39,645 nt of DNA from Halobacteriovorax sp. (GCA_002716825.1 PBCC01000042.1:1-39645); one strand, 5' to 3'; counted from the first letter of the stretch, positions 29,848 to 38,223 are shown. The notes: a model not told the origin generated them from the sequence alone. Program-made: numbers and translations.

Positions 29848-31568
29848 GTTCTTCTTGTCGAAATCCATGCCCTGGCCAGACACGAAACCGCCAAAAACCA
29901 AAAGATCCAAACAATAGGTGGCACCGCTTGTAAGTTAGGCACACTGCTCGTATTGAGCAAGAAGGCACCAGAAAATGAAAAGACTCCGGCCAAGAAACTA
30001 AAGCCCAAAAACTCCATTGCTGAAGTCAGCTTACTAACAGCTTCATCTACACCAACGTGCTTTAACTCAAAGGCATACCCACCGCGAGAAAGACTGCGAA
30101 GAAACCACTTTGCATGGCGAGGTAAAAGGCGAAGCATGCTAATAAGATCACGCCCGGCCCAAAAGCCTTCTTCCATCAGTTCTTCTTTTGATAAAGACTG
30201 TTTTACTAGAGCGCCGATATCTTTTTGTAAAAGAGCAAAGACATCAAGATCATAATCAAGTGCTTTACCAACACCGTCCAATGTCATTAAGGCGCGAAAA
30301 ACGACAAACCACTCTCTAGGCAAGTAGACTCGATGTTTTTTTAGCGTTTGCAGGATCAAGTGAAAGACTTCACTGTAATTGGTTTGCTGAATTGTTAATC
30401 CTATATAAGGAGAAAGCGCAGACCTTACGTCACCAACCAAGACATCCATATCTGGCGGATTGTCATACTCGGCAACATCTAGGAATTCATAAACGAGATT
30501 TTCGTAGTTATGCGAAACCAAGGAGTAAACAATGGCAATAAAACTTTGTCTGCCTTTTTTGCCAAGACTTCCAACCAAACCGAAATCAACGACACCGATA
30601 CGGTTGTCTTCTGACATATAAAAGAGATTTCCACCATGAAGATCAGCATGAAAAAATCCATCGGCCAAGAATGTCTTAATAAATACAGCAACGCCCTTAT
30701 CTAAGAGAGGTAAGACATTCTCCTTCTCTTTTTCCATAGCAGCGTGGTCACTAAACTTTATTCCCTTTAAAAATTCTGCCACCAGAATATTTTCACGAGT
30801 TAAATCACGATAGACCTTGGGCATATAGAATGCTCCATCAGGATCGTGTTTAGCACAATTTTGTTTTAAGCGATCACAATTAAGTGCCTCAACATTAAAG
30901 TTAAGCTCATTTTGAAGGCTCGAGGCAAAGTCATTCACCATGCGAGTCACACCAAGGAAGCGAATTTCTTCGCTTATTCTCTCGGCTTGAGTTGTTAAGA
31001 ATAAAATGATCGAAAAGTCCGTCTGCATCGTTCGCTCAATGCCAGGTCTTCTCACTTTTAAAATAACATCATCACCGTCTTTGAGCTTTGCTTTATAGAC
31101 GACACCAATGGAAGCAGTTCCAATGGGCTTATCTTCGACATGTGAAAAGACGGCGCTCACTGGTTGCTCAAGCGCTTCTTCAACAGATAACTTTACCTCA
31201 TTAAAATTGATTGGCTTAACTTGGTCACGCAGTAAGCGCATTTCGGAAATAAAACCTTCATCGAAGATATCTTCTCTGGAACAAAGAAGTTGTCCAAACT
31301 TAATAAAGGCAGGACCTAGCTCCTCAAAGCAAAGCCTTAGTCTCGAGCCAATGATTTGACCCCACTCGCGCTCACCTTCTTCTTTCATTTCTTGCTTAAT
31401 TGTTTTTCTAGCGGCCGGTAAAACAAAGTCTGGCAAATAGGACAGGACACCACCATGGGCCACAAATTCGGCAAATCCGTGACGCGCAAAGATCGTCACA
31501 ATTTCTCTTAGTCGCGCAACATTTCTAATTGTTTGGCCAAACCTAATGCCGGTTCTAATTGGATCCAT
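29844..31568 (-). CDS. ubiB: UbiB/AarF/ABC1-type atypical kinase
   Basis: A 574-residue membrane-associated protein of the UbiB family, which supports ubiquinone or other isoprenoid-quinone synthesis, probably through ATP-dependent lipid handling. Visible family marks are the KxGQ motif LGPAFIKFGQLLCSR, the ATP-site Lys in VILKVRRPG, ELNFNVEA, and the catalytic loop DGFFHADLHGGNLF with the metal-binding VVDFGLVG. Two C-terminal membrane helices (FLAGVFSFSGAFLL and IVWIFWFLAVSCLA) place it at the inner membrane. AAGGAAAT just upstream of the ATG is a good ribosome site. It is divergent from the plus-strand operon at 31711. Confidence 0.9.
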   Translation of the reverse strand: MDPIRTGIRFGQTIRNVARLREIVTIFARHGFAEFVAHGGVLSYLPDFVLPAARKTIKQEMKEEGEREWGQIIGSRLRLCFEELGPAFIKFGQLLCSREDIFDEGFISEMRLLRDQVKPINFNEVKLSVEEALEQPVSAVFSHVEDKPIGTASIGVVYKAKLKDGDDVILKVRRPGIERTMQTDFSIILFLTTQAERISEEIRFLGVTRMVNDFASSLQNELNFNVEALNCDRLKQNCAKHDPDGAFYMPKVYRDLTRENILVAEFLKGIKFSDHAAMEKEKENVLPLLDKGVAVFIKTFLADGFFHADLHGGNLFYMSEDNRIGVVDFGLVGSLGKKGRQSFIAIVYSLVSHNYENLVYEFLDVAEYDNPPDMDVLVGDVRSALSPYIGLTIQQTNYSEVFHLILQTLKKHRVYLPREWFVVFRALMTLDGVGKALDYDLDVFALLQKDIGALVKQSLSKEELMEEGFWAGRDLISMLRLLPRHAKWFLRSLSRGGYAFELKHVGVDEAVSKLTSAMEFLGFSFLAGVFSFSGAFLLNTSSVPNLQAVPPIVWIFWFLAVSCLARAWISTRRT

Positions 31569-31655
31569 GAATTTCCTTTGTTAATACTATTGTAAAGCAA
31601 GCCAAGTTGCCGAAAAGGCGGGAGTTTTCTGCCTCGCAAAGTGAATCTTGGGCTT

Positions 31656-31683
31656 TTGAAGTTCTTTTTAGCCGTGCTAAACT
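31656..31683 (+). promoter_or_regulatory. sigma-70 promoter candidate of the greA-recG operon
   Basis: TTGAAG (31656-31661) and TAAACT (31678-31683) are 16 bases apart and give a leader of about 20 bases before the TTG start at 31711. It lies in the 142-base spacer to the divergent UbiB-type gene. Confidence 0.5.
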
Positions 31684-31710
31684 GCTCATTCACAATTTAT
31701 AGGTGAGAAA

Positions 31711-32217
31711 TTGAAGTTCTTGATTATTTTATTCGGTCTTATGCTTAGCACACTGTCGCATGCCAGTCAGGTATGCTCGCGGGTTGCTTTGGTAAATTAT
31801 CAAGAAATCTTAGTTGATACTAGTTCAACCCAAAAAGGCGAAGGTCTTAGGTTTTACCTCGAAAAAGATAATGTCGCCAAAAGTTATCTTGATGACTATC
31901 AAGAGGGCACTAAAATTAAATGGCAAAATGCGGCCATTGGCACTGTTGGGACAGGAATGATCATCGGCGGTTTATTTGCCAGTGATGGTAGTGATGCAAA
32001 AAAGAGTCTTCTCATTGGAGGCGCAGCTATGATTTTAGTTAACTTTTTTGTCGCGCGCACACTTGAATATAATAACGAGCAGAATTTATCTCGCGCTATC
32101 GAAGAGTATAACAAGCGAAACCTACCAAAAATCTTATTCTATCCAGATGGGCTTCCAGCTGAAACCGGAACCTCTCCAGGTTTAGGCATGGCCATCTTTA
32201 AAGATTGGAGCTTTTGA
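31711..32217 (+). CDS. exported protein of unknown function
   Basis: A 168-residue protein with a signal peptide (MKFLIILFGLMLSTLSHA) and cleavage near SHA. A Gly/Ala-rich segment (about residues 70-110, GTVGTGMIIGGLFA and LIGGAAMILVNFFVA) forms two membrane-seeking helices of glycine-zipper type, similar to outer-membrane or pore-associated small proteins. The ending is hydrophilic. Start is TTG at 31711 with AGGTGAG three bases before it; no ATG fits better. The next gene follows at once (TGAATG), so the two are co-translated. Function is unknown. Confidence 0.75.
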   Translation: MKFLIILFGLMLSTLSHASQVCSRVALVNYQEILVDTSSTQKGEGLRFYLEKDNVAKSYLDDYQEGTKIKWQNAAIGTVGTGMIIGGLFASDGSDAKKSLLIGGAAMILVNFFVARTLEYNNEQNLSRAIEEYNKRNLPKILFYPDGLPAETGTSPGLGMAIFKDWSF

Positions 32218-32508
32218 ATGACGACTGCATCTTGTCATCAATGCCACAAAGACACTGGCCTAGAGGCTGGCTCTGCCGTTTTTAGAACCACTGAGTGCCC
32301 ACACTGCTATGCTGATATGAGATGCTGTTTAATGTGTCGATTTCATGACTCATCAATATATAATGAGTGTCGTGAGACGCAAGCTGATCGTGTCGCTGAC
32401 AAAAATAAGTCCAACTTTTGTGGCTTTTTTGAATTTTCTGCTAATGGCGCAAATGCAGATATCGCAAACAATCAACTCAGCGCCGCACAGGCACTTTTTA
32501 AGAAGTAA
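32218..32508 (+). CDS. Cys-rich probable zinc-binding protein
   Basis: A 96-residue cytoplasmic protein with nine Cys residues, at 6, 9, 27, 30, 36, 37, 40, 51 and 68, spaced as CxxC pairs (SCHQCH, ECPHC, RCCLMC). This implies a zinc ribbon or two metal sites. The stretch RFHDSSIYNECRETQADRV looks like a conserved family core that I recall from other proteobacteria, but I cannot name a function. It starts directly after the upstream stop and lies 8 bases before greA, so it is part of a transcription and repair operon. Confidence 0.78.
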   Translation: MTTASCHQCHKDTGLEAGSAVFRTTECPHCYADMRCCLMCRFHDSSIYNECRETQADRVADKNKSNFCGFFEFSANGANADIANNQLSAAQALFKK

Positions 32509-32516
32509 GAGGAAAT

Positions 32517-33002
32517 ATGAATCAAGAAAATCCCATCACAAAAAGTGGCCTTATTAAGGTTGAAAAAGAACTAGAGCATCTCATCAAGGTTGAGAGAGAA
32601 AGTCTTAAGGTTGTTATTGCTGAAGCTAGAGAGCTCGGTGACCTCAAAGAAAATGCAGAGTACCACGCGGCAAAAGAGAAGCAGAGTCATGTCGAAGGCC
32701 GTATTGCTCATCTTCAAGCCGTAGTTGCATCATCTCGTGTTGTTGAGGTTGGTAAAGTGAAATCTGATAAGATTGTCTTTGGAGCAACAGTTACACTTTA
32801 TGACACCAATAAGGATGAAAGTGTAAAATATCAAATTGTTGGCGAAGAAGAGTCAGACTCCAAACTTAGAAAGATTTCCTATAAAAGTCCGCTTGGCAAA
32901 GCAATGATCGGCAAAGAAGTTGGAGACACTGTGCTTGTCAAAGCTCCCAAGGGCGATCTTGAATTTGAAGTCGAAGACCTAGAATACATTGACAACAATT
33001 AA
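32517..33002 (+). CDS. greA: transcription elongation factor GreA
   Basis: A 161-residue factor that rescues backtracked RNA polymerase by stimulating cleavage of the transcript 3' end. The N-terminal coiled coil carries the tip GDLKENAEYH, with the catalytic acidic residues Asp42 and Glu45. The C-terminal FKBP-like domain shows ISYKSPLGKAMIGKEVGD. Length is standard and fits GreA slightly better than GreB. AGGAAAT directly before the ATG is a good ribosome site. It overlaps recG by 14 bases. Confidence 0.94.
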   Translation: MNQENPITKSGLIKVEKELEHLIKVERESLKVVIAEARELGDLKENAEYHAAKEKQSHVEGRIAHLQAVVASSRVVEVGKVKSDKIVFGATVTLYDTNKDESVKYQIVGEEESDSKLRKISYKSPLGKAMIGKEVGDTVLVKAPKGDLEFEVEDLEYIDNN

Positions 33003-35076
33003 GGAAATTTCTTTAAACTCACCGCTGCGTTCTCTTTCTAAAAGAGTTACAAAAACAATCGAAGCGCTCGAATCTACCGGGGTAGCAAGTATTTTTGATC
33101 TCATGTGGCTGCTGCCACTGCGGGTTCACAAGGTACCACCCATTCAACCCATCTCCATGGCAAAGGATAATACTTATTTTCGTGGTTCAGGCAAGGTTGC
33201 CTCGTTTCAATCTAGACCCAACTTTAGGGCCAAAGGAAAGAACAGAGTAGCCTTAAGCAACTTAACAATTATTGTATGTGATCGAGACAATCAAGAAAGC
33301 ATCCAACTCAAATGGTTTAACTGCTACCCATCGGTCGTTCAAAAGTTACAGAGTCTGGATAGCATAAGTTTTGCCGGTGTTATCCAGTCATTTCAAGGTA
33401 ACTTACAAATTGTCTCACCTGAGACATCTGATATTGAATCTCTAGATGCGAAGAATTTCATTATTCAATACCCAACAGTCGCTGGAGTCAGCTCAACCAA
33501 TCTTAAAAAGCTAATCGATAAAATTCCTGAAAGTCTTTGGCACAGTGCTGATGTCTCCATTCCAATTCCATCTGACTTACCTGGATTGATGGAGGCTCTT
33601 AGATTTTTACATGCCAAGGTTTCACCAGAGAAGTGGCATGAAGACGCTAAAACCAAGGCGCGAAAAGCATTAGCCTACTATGAGTTTTTTTTCGAGCAAA
33701 TCAAACATCGCGTTCGAAAAAAGAAGCTCAATCAATCAGCAGCAATCTCCATCTCAAATCAAAACTCAAAGTCTGACCTAGAGCGTTTTTCAGGGTTTTT
33801 CCCTTATGAACTCACCTGTGATCAAACCTCAACACTTGAAACTATTTTTAGTGATCTGCAGGGCCCTGGCCCAATGATGAGAATGGTTCAAGGTGACGTT
33901 GGCTGCGGCAAAACAACAGTGGCATTTTGCTCAGGATTAAAAGTAATCCAGGCTGGGCACCAAGTTGCGTTGATGGCGCCAACCGAATCACTTGCGCAAC
34001 AGCATTTCAAAAATCTTCTTGAACTTTCTAAGCTGGCCAATTTTACTCCGGCACTGCTTTTAGGCGGATTTTCAAATTCGCAAAAAACTAGTGTCCTTAG
34101 TGGCCTGAAAGAAGGCTCAATCAATTTTGTCGTGGGCACTCACAGTCTATTTCAGGATAGTGTTGAGTTTAAATCACTTGGCTTGGCAATTATCGATGAG
34201 CAACATAAGTTTGGCGTAAATCAACGCATTAAACTTGTAGGAAAAACTGAGGGTGCTCACTGCCTCTTAATGTCTGCCACCCCTATACCAAGGTCACTTT
34301 CTCTCACTCAATACGGCGATCTTGAGATCTCAATTATTAAAACTCTACCTGGCCATAGAAAGGGATTCAAAACAAAGATTATTACTCCAGATACTTACAC
34401 AAAGTTTCTATCCTTCATTAAGACTCGACTCTCGATGGGCGAACAAGCTTATATCGTTGTGCCCGCCATTGAAGAAAGCGAAGGGATGGATATCGCTAAC
34501 TTAAATGAAACTTTACTACGCTTTAAAAAATACTTTCCCGATCATGAGATTCAGGGTTTGCATGGTCAACTTAAGTCAGATGAGAAACAAGCTGTTTTGA
34601 ATGATTTCACAAAAGGCGACATTGACTTGCTAGTTTCAACAAGTGTGGTTGAAGTCGGCATTGATGTTGAAAATGCTACTGTGATGGCGATCATTAATCC
34701 TGAGAGATTTGGCCTTTCATCGCTTCATCAGCTACGAGGTCGAGTCGGCAGAGGCACTAAGCCAGGATTTTGTTTTTTAGTTTGCGATAAAATTCCGAGT
34801 GTCGACTCCTTAGAGCGCTTAAGAGTTATCGAATCCACTAGTGACGGCTTCAAAATTGCTGAGGAAGATCTGCGTATTAGAGGTGAAGGCGACCTCTTTG
34901 GCACTTCGCAATCTGGTAGCGGAGGATTTAGGAGGGTTGCCAATATTGGTTCAGACTATGAGCTACTTGAGCTCGCCCGAAGCAATGTTGAAGAGCTAAG
35001 TCTTAAACCTGACTTTTTAAATCTATCATACGTTATAGCGATGGCCCAAAATGACCATGTAGTTTATACAGTCTAA
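32989..35076 (+). CDS. recG: ATP-dependent DNA helicase RecG
   Basis: A 695-residue branch-migration helicase that remodels stalled forks and R-loops. An N-terminal wedge/OB domain (residues about 1-200, STGVASIFDLMWLLPLRV) is followed by the helicase core: GDVGCGKTTVA (Walker A), MAPTESLAQQHF, IIDEQHKFGVNQR (DEQH box), LMSATPIPRSL, LHGQLKSDEKQ and STSVVEVGIDVENAT with the RecG motif HQLRGRVGRG. The C-terminal TRG-type segment precedes the end. Start is assigned to the TTG at 32989 within the end of greA; the ribosome site is weak, so the N-terminus may be off by a few residues. Confidence 0.93.
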   Translation: MTTIKEISLNSPLRSLSKRVTKTIEALESTGVASIFDLMWLLPLRVHKVPPIQPISMAKDNTYFRGSGKVASFQSRPNFRAKGKNRVALSNLTIIVCDRDNQESIQLKWFNCYPSVVQKLQSLDSISFAGVIQSFQGNLQIVSPETSDIESLDAKNFIIQYPTVAGVSSTNLKKLIDKIPESLWHSADVSIPIPSDLPGLMEALRFLHAKVSPEKWHEDAKTKARKALAYYEFFFEQIKHRVRKKKLNQSAAISISNQNSKSDLERFSGFFPYELTCDQTSTLETIFSDLQGPGPMMRMVQGDVGCGKTTVAFCSGLKVIQAGHQVALMAPTESLAQQHFKNLLELSKLANFTPALLLGGFSNSQKTSVLSGLKEGSINFVVGTHSLFQDSVEFKSLGLAIIDEQHKFGVNQRIKLVGKTEGAHCLLMSATPIPRSLSLTQYGDLEISIIKTLPGHRKGFKTKIITPDTYTKFLSFIKTRLSMGEQAYIVVPAIEESEGMDIANLNETLLRFKKYFPDHEIQGLHGQLKSDEKQAVLNDFTKGDIDLLVSTSVVEVGIDVENATVMAIINPERFGLSSLHQLRGRVGRGTKPGFCFLVCDKIPSVDSLERLRVIESTSDGFKIAEEDLRIRGEGDLFGTSQSGSGGFRRVANIGSDYELLELARSNVEELSLKPDFLNLSYVIAMAQNDHVVYTV

Positions 35077-35094
35077 TAACGTTAAAATATTCTT

Positions 35095-35520
35095 ATGTTC
35101 ATTTTAGAATTAATTTCGAGTTCAGACCCCGATCGCAATGGCGATTACAGATTCTTTTATCCCGAGATACGCATTGGCAATATACTCAGTTTATCTCACC
35201 TCTACATTCCTGATCCCAAGATTGGAAAATCCATACTTAAAGTTAGGATTCAAGAATCTGGTCTCCTTATTTGGGAGGATAGAGGAGGCTTCTACATCTC
35301 TAACGGGAAAAAAATCTCAGGAAAAAAAATACATCATATTGGAGATATCATCGAGATTGGAGGTAGCTTGCTCAAAGTTAAAGCTTTTACTCCACCAAAA
35401 AGTAGTATTGATAATACTGCTCGCTATCATGAACTTACAGAAAAATCTCCCTATATGGCCGATCTCTTTTGGGCCCTAAAGCAAGAAATGTTAAGCCTCG
35501 AAAAAAAGGGTCAAGGCTAG
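35095..35520 (+). CDS. FHA-like domain protein
   Basis: A 141-residue protein whose residues about 25-95 have the layout of a forkhead-associated phosphopeptide-binding domain: IRIGNIL, SHLYIPDPKIGKSILKVRI, LLIWEDRGGFYISNGKKI, HIGDIIEIGG. The classic Gly-Arg and Ser-x-x-His are only partly kept, so binding to phospho-Thr cannot be assumed. The C-terminal 45 residues are helical and charged, ending KKGQG. The gene starts 18 bases after recG and is followed at once by the hydrolase gene. Confidence 0.6.
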   Translation: MFILELISSSDPDRNGDYRFFYPEIRIGNILSLSHLYIPDPKIGKSILKVRIQESGLLIWEDRGGFYISNGKKISGKKIHHIGDIIEIGGSLLKVKAFTPPKSSIDNTARYHELTEKSPYMADLFWALKQEMLSLEKKGQG

Positions 35521-36408
35521 ATGTCTTTTTTTAAAAATTCTCATTCAGGCTATCACGACGTAAGAGATGGAAGTCAGATTTATTTTTGTACAAATTTTCC
35601 TCACAAAGACTTTGCAAAACAAGACAAGGTTCTTGTTTTCAACTACGGTCTTGTCTGCAGTAACGAACACTGGCGCTATCAGCTCCCCTATTTTGATGAA
35701 CTTGGTTACAAAATTCTAATTCATGATTATCGTCATCACTTTATGTCAAAGGGCGCTGGCGGCTTAAGCACCTGCACCTTTAAAAATATCGCCAGTGACT
35801 TAAAAGAAGTTATCTCCCTTTTAGATATTCGCTCTTCTATTCTTTTGGGTCACAGCATGGGCGTAAACGTTTGCTTAGAGTACGCAAGGCTATGGCCTGA
35901 TGATGTTCACTCGATGATTCTTATGTCTGGGACGGTTTTCCCTCCACAGGATGTGATGTTTGATTCCAATGCCATGGAAATTCTAACTCCATTGCTTACA
36001 GAGCTAAAAGGTAAGGCTCCTGGAGTTTTTGATCTTATTTGGAGAACCTCCCACTTAAATCCACTTGCCGTGATGATGACTCATGATGGTGGTTTTAATA
36101 AAGAGAAAGTTAACGCTGAAATGATAAAGCTCTACTTAGAAAAAGTTGGCGAACTTTCGGTTGATCTCTTTTTACAGCTTTTTAGCGAAATGAAAAAACA
36201 CAATATTATCTCTTCACTTGGAAATATTGATGTACCCTCCCTCATCATTGGTGGGGACAAAGACAAAGTCATTCCCAATTATCTACAAAGAATTCTGGTC
36301 GATCATTTAAAAAATGCTGAAATGTACATCGTTAAAGACGGTAGTCACGTTCCACAGTGGGACTTTCCACACACTATCAATGAAGTCATAAGTGATTTTA
36401 TTGATTAA
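35521..36408 (+). CDS. alpha/beta-hydrolase
   Basis: A 295-residue esterase/lipase-like hydrolase. The nucleophile elbow GHSMG has Ser112, the acid is in GGDKDKVIP (Asp246 or Asp248) and the base is His276 in DGSHVPQWDFP. An oxyanion segment NYGLVCSNEHW precedes the elbow, where many family members have HG-x-G. There is no signal peptide, so it acts in the cytoplasm. The substrate is unknown. ATG directly follows the TAG of the FHA-like gene, and AAGG lies in that gene's last codons. The 3' end overlaps the convergent gene by 11 bases. Confidence 0.85.
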   Translation: MSFFKNSHSGYHDVRDGSQIYFCTNFPHKDFAKQDKVLVFNYGLVCSNEHWRYQLPYFDELGYKILIHDYRHHFMSKGAGGLSTCTFKNIASDLKEVISLLDIRSSILLGHSMGVNVCLEYARLWPDDVHSMILMSGTVFPPQDVMFDSNAMEILTPLLTELKGKAPGVFDLIWRTSHLNPLAVMMTHDGGFNKEKVNAEMIKLYLEKVGELSVDLFLQLFSEMKKHNIISSLGNIDVPSLIIGGDKDKVIPNYLQRILVDHLKNAEMYIVKDGSHVPQWDFPHTINEVISDFID

Positions 36409-37642
36409 TTTTCTTGTAATCGATAAGGTGAGCAAACACTCTTCTCATGGCCGATAGAGTTTGTGCCTTTTTGTACTCAGCATGAGAGGCTTCGCCTTCG
36501 GTATTAACTTTATGAGCTTCAACATCCACAATTTGAACTTCGTAAGGATAAAAGAATCTAATATCTCGAGCGATCAATGAAACATCCATAGAAAGAATTT
36601 TCTTTGCCAAATCATTATCATCTTGGACTTTCTTGGCCGCTTTTCTAAGTTGAGAAAATTCTGACATAAATGGGTTTTTATATTTAACTAACTGCCTGCA
36701 CGTAAACTGCAAACTTTGATACCCACCTTTAGTATGCAAGTTCCTTTCATTTGGACCTGATTTATCAAAACCGCATGCTTCAACTTCACTTTCTAAAAGC
36801 TTTATAAACTCTGACTCTGGCAAGTTCTCTCTCATGGCCCGTTTTAGAGCTGCCGTATAGCGATGTCGAAAACTTGTAAGGTTAACCATCGTATTAACTG
36901 AGCGAGAGGGCTTAATATTGTGAGGAATAACAATATTATTTGCAATTAAATGACTAACAACTCTGAGAGTATCAAATCTTGTTTCCGTAATAAAACGAAC
37001 GCCAATTCTATCAAATAATTCTTCAGCTACGTTCTCAGCTTTATGCAATAGCTTAATGATAGTCGAATCGCGCGTCTTGAGAGCTTTTGTCTCAAAAGAA
37101 ACTAAGCGGATTTTTATTTCATCATCTGCAGTGCCAAGAAAAAGCTGATCTCCATCTCGAGACAAGTGCTTGTAGAAGCGATCAAAAATTTGGGTTTGAA
37201 TCACTGGAAAGTAATTTGAGCGAAGATCTTTATCAGCGTGCAGTATTGTGTGCATCACTTTCAAAATAATTTCGGCCCAAAGTTTTTCTTCGTAACTTGA
37301 GTCTTCTTCAAGCCCACCAGTTGCAAGCAATATAAGATCACCAATATCTGTGAGCATATAAAGTGAATTGGGAATCTTAAGGTCCAAGCCGTCCGGGTTA
37401 CCCTCTTTTAAAAAGTAGCGACGGATAAACTGCATGGCCTCTTGGAAGTTTCCAAAGAGTTCGGCCCTATTGACGGGGTCTAGAGGATCGAGACCGTAGC
37501 CGCGAAGAAAGTTATTCACGCGATCTTCGTTATACATACGACCCATGAAAAACTTAGTGTCTAAAGCAGACTTACCGCCAACGACAACATCGAATAATTC
37601 CCAATCGAATAAATATTTTGGTAAATAATCCGGACGAGTCAT
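36398..37642 (-). CDS. RelA/SpoT-like nucleotidyltransferase-fold protein, unknown role
   Basis: A 414-residue cytoplasmic protein. From memory it resembles a hypothetical family seen mainly in predatory and delta-type bacteria (TIGR04552). The middle and C-terminal parts carry marks of a RelA/SpoT synthetase: KALKTRDSTIIKLLHK (about 186-201) resembles the basic R-x-K-x-x-S-I-x-x-K helix, FDRIGVRF (210-217) the Asp-x-x-Gly-x-Arg metal-site strand, GGYQSLQFT (306-314) the GYQSLH loop, and YEVQIVDVEA (367-376) the E-x-Q-I-R-T strand. Asp211 and Glu368 line up with the two metal ligands. The R-F-K-D segment is not kept. There is no HD hydrolase, TGS or ACT domain. A role in alarmone synthesis, or another nucleotidyl or pyrophosphoryl transfer, is inference. 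Confidence 0.6.
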   Translation of the reverse strand: MTRPDYLPKYLFDWELFDVVVGGKSALDTKFFMGRMYNEDRVNNFLRGYGLDPLDPVNRAELFGNFQEAMQFIRRYFLKEGNPDGLDLKIPNSLYMLTDIGDLILLATGGLEEDSSYEEKLWAEIILKVMHTILHADKDLRSNYFPVIQTQIFDRFYKHLSRDGDQLFLGTADDEIKIRLVSFETKALKTRDSTIIKLLHKAENVAEELFDRIGVRFITETRFDTLRVVSHLIANNIVIPHNIKPSRSVNTMVNLTSFRHRYTAALKRAMRENLPESEFIKLLESEVEACGFDKSGPNERNLHTKGGYQSLQFTCRQLVKYKNPFMSEFSQLRKAAKKVQDDNDLAKKILSMDVSLIARDIRFFYPYEVQIVDVEAHKVNTEGEASHAEYKKAQTLSAMRRVFAHLIDYKKINQ

Positions 37643-37682
37643 CCTGCTCCTTGTATTCTTCCTTTTTAGACAGATAAACGTA

Positions 37683-37688
37683 TATACT
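37683..37688 (+). promoter_or_regulatory. -10 box for pgpA, near-leaderless
   Basis: TATACT ends seven bases before the ATG of pgpA at 37696, so transcription would begin at or just before the start codon. The -35 region is poor, and AGG four bases before ATG could be a weak ribosome site if the transcript starts earlier. Confidence 0.4.
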
Positions 37689-37695
37689 GACAGGC

Positions 37696-38187
37696 ATGAA
37701 GATTAAAAACGCACCCAGTCTCAAGCAGTGGGAAATATTCTTTTTATCATTTGGTGGCGTGGGCTTTTTACCCAAAGCACCAGGTACGTGGGGAACACTT
37801 GCAACTTTACCTTTCTTGTGGGGACTCAGTGCGCTAAATTTTCCTAATTTTCTGGCGATTCCCTTTATTTGCTTTATGACGGCCGGAAGTTGTTATGTAG
37901 CAGAAGTCATTCAAAAGAAATATGACCTCCACGATCCCCAGTGGATCGTTATTGATGAAGTGCTTGGCATGTTTACCACCTGGTTTTTCATGACCGGAGC
38001 ACCGGCATGGCACCTTATCCCAGCTTTTATCCTTTTTAGATTTTTTGACATCGTTAAAATCTGGCCAGCATCGTGGTTTGACAAAAAACTTAAGCATGGC
38101 GCTGGCACAATTCTCGATGATATAATCTCAGGACTCTACGCAGGCTTGGTTTATCACCTTCTGGCCAACGTTCTAAATATTATTTAA
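37696..38187 (+). CDS. pgpA: phosphatidylglycerophosphatase A
   Basis: A 163-residue integral membrane phosphatase removing phosphate from phosphatidylglycerophosphate to give phosphatidylglycerol. Conserved PgpA segments are GVGFLPKAPGTWGTL (about residues 20-34), DPQWIVIDEVLGMF with the catalytic acidic residues, FRFFDIVKIWPASWFDKK and GAGTILDDIISGLYAG. Three to four membrane helices are predicted. It lies upstream of recA in the order pgpA-recA; cinA, often between them in other bacteria, is absent here. The promoter seems to place the transcript start at the ATG. Confidence 0.92.
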   Translation: MKIKNAPSLKQWEIFFLSFGGVGFLPKAPGTWGTLATLPFLWGLSALNFPNFLAIPFICFMTAGSCYVAEVIQKKYDLHDPQWIVIDEVLGMFTTWFFMTGAPAWHLIPAFILFRFFDIVKIWPASWFDKKLKHGAGTILDDIISGLYAGLVYHLLANVLNII

Positions 38188-38194
38188 AAAACCC

Positions 38195-38223
38195 TTGACT
38201 TACGCATAACTTACGCACACAAT
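38195..38223 (+). promoter_or_regulatory. recA promoter with tandem 11-base repeat
   Basis: TTGACT (38195-38200) and CACAAT (38218-38223) lie 17 bases apart. Between and around them are two adjacent copies of an 11-base repeat, ACTTACGCATA (38198-38208) and ACTTACGCACA (38209-38219), one helical turn apart, overlapping the -35 and most of the spacer. Such a site could be bound by an SOS repressor. It is not a good match to the Bdellovibrio LexA box (TTAC-N3-GTAA) known to me, although TTACGCATAA shares its left half. The leader from here to the ATG is about 185 bases and contains small inverted repeats, CCCTG/CAGGG at 38272-38287 and GAACA/TGTTC at 38362-38379. Confidence 0.5.
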
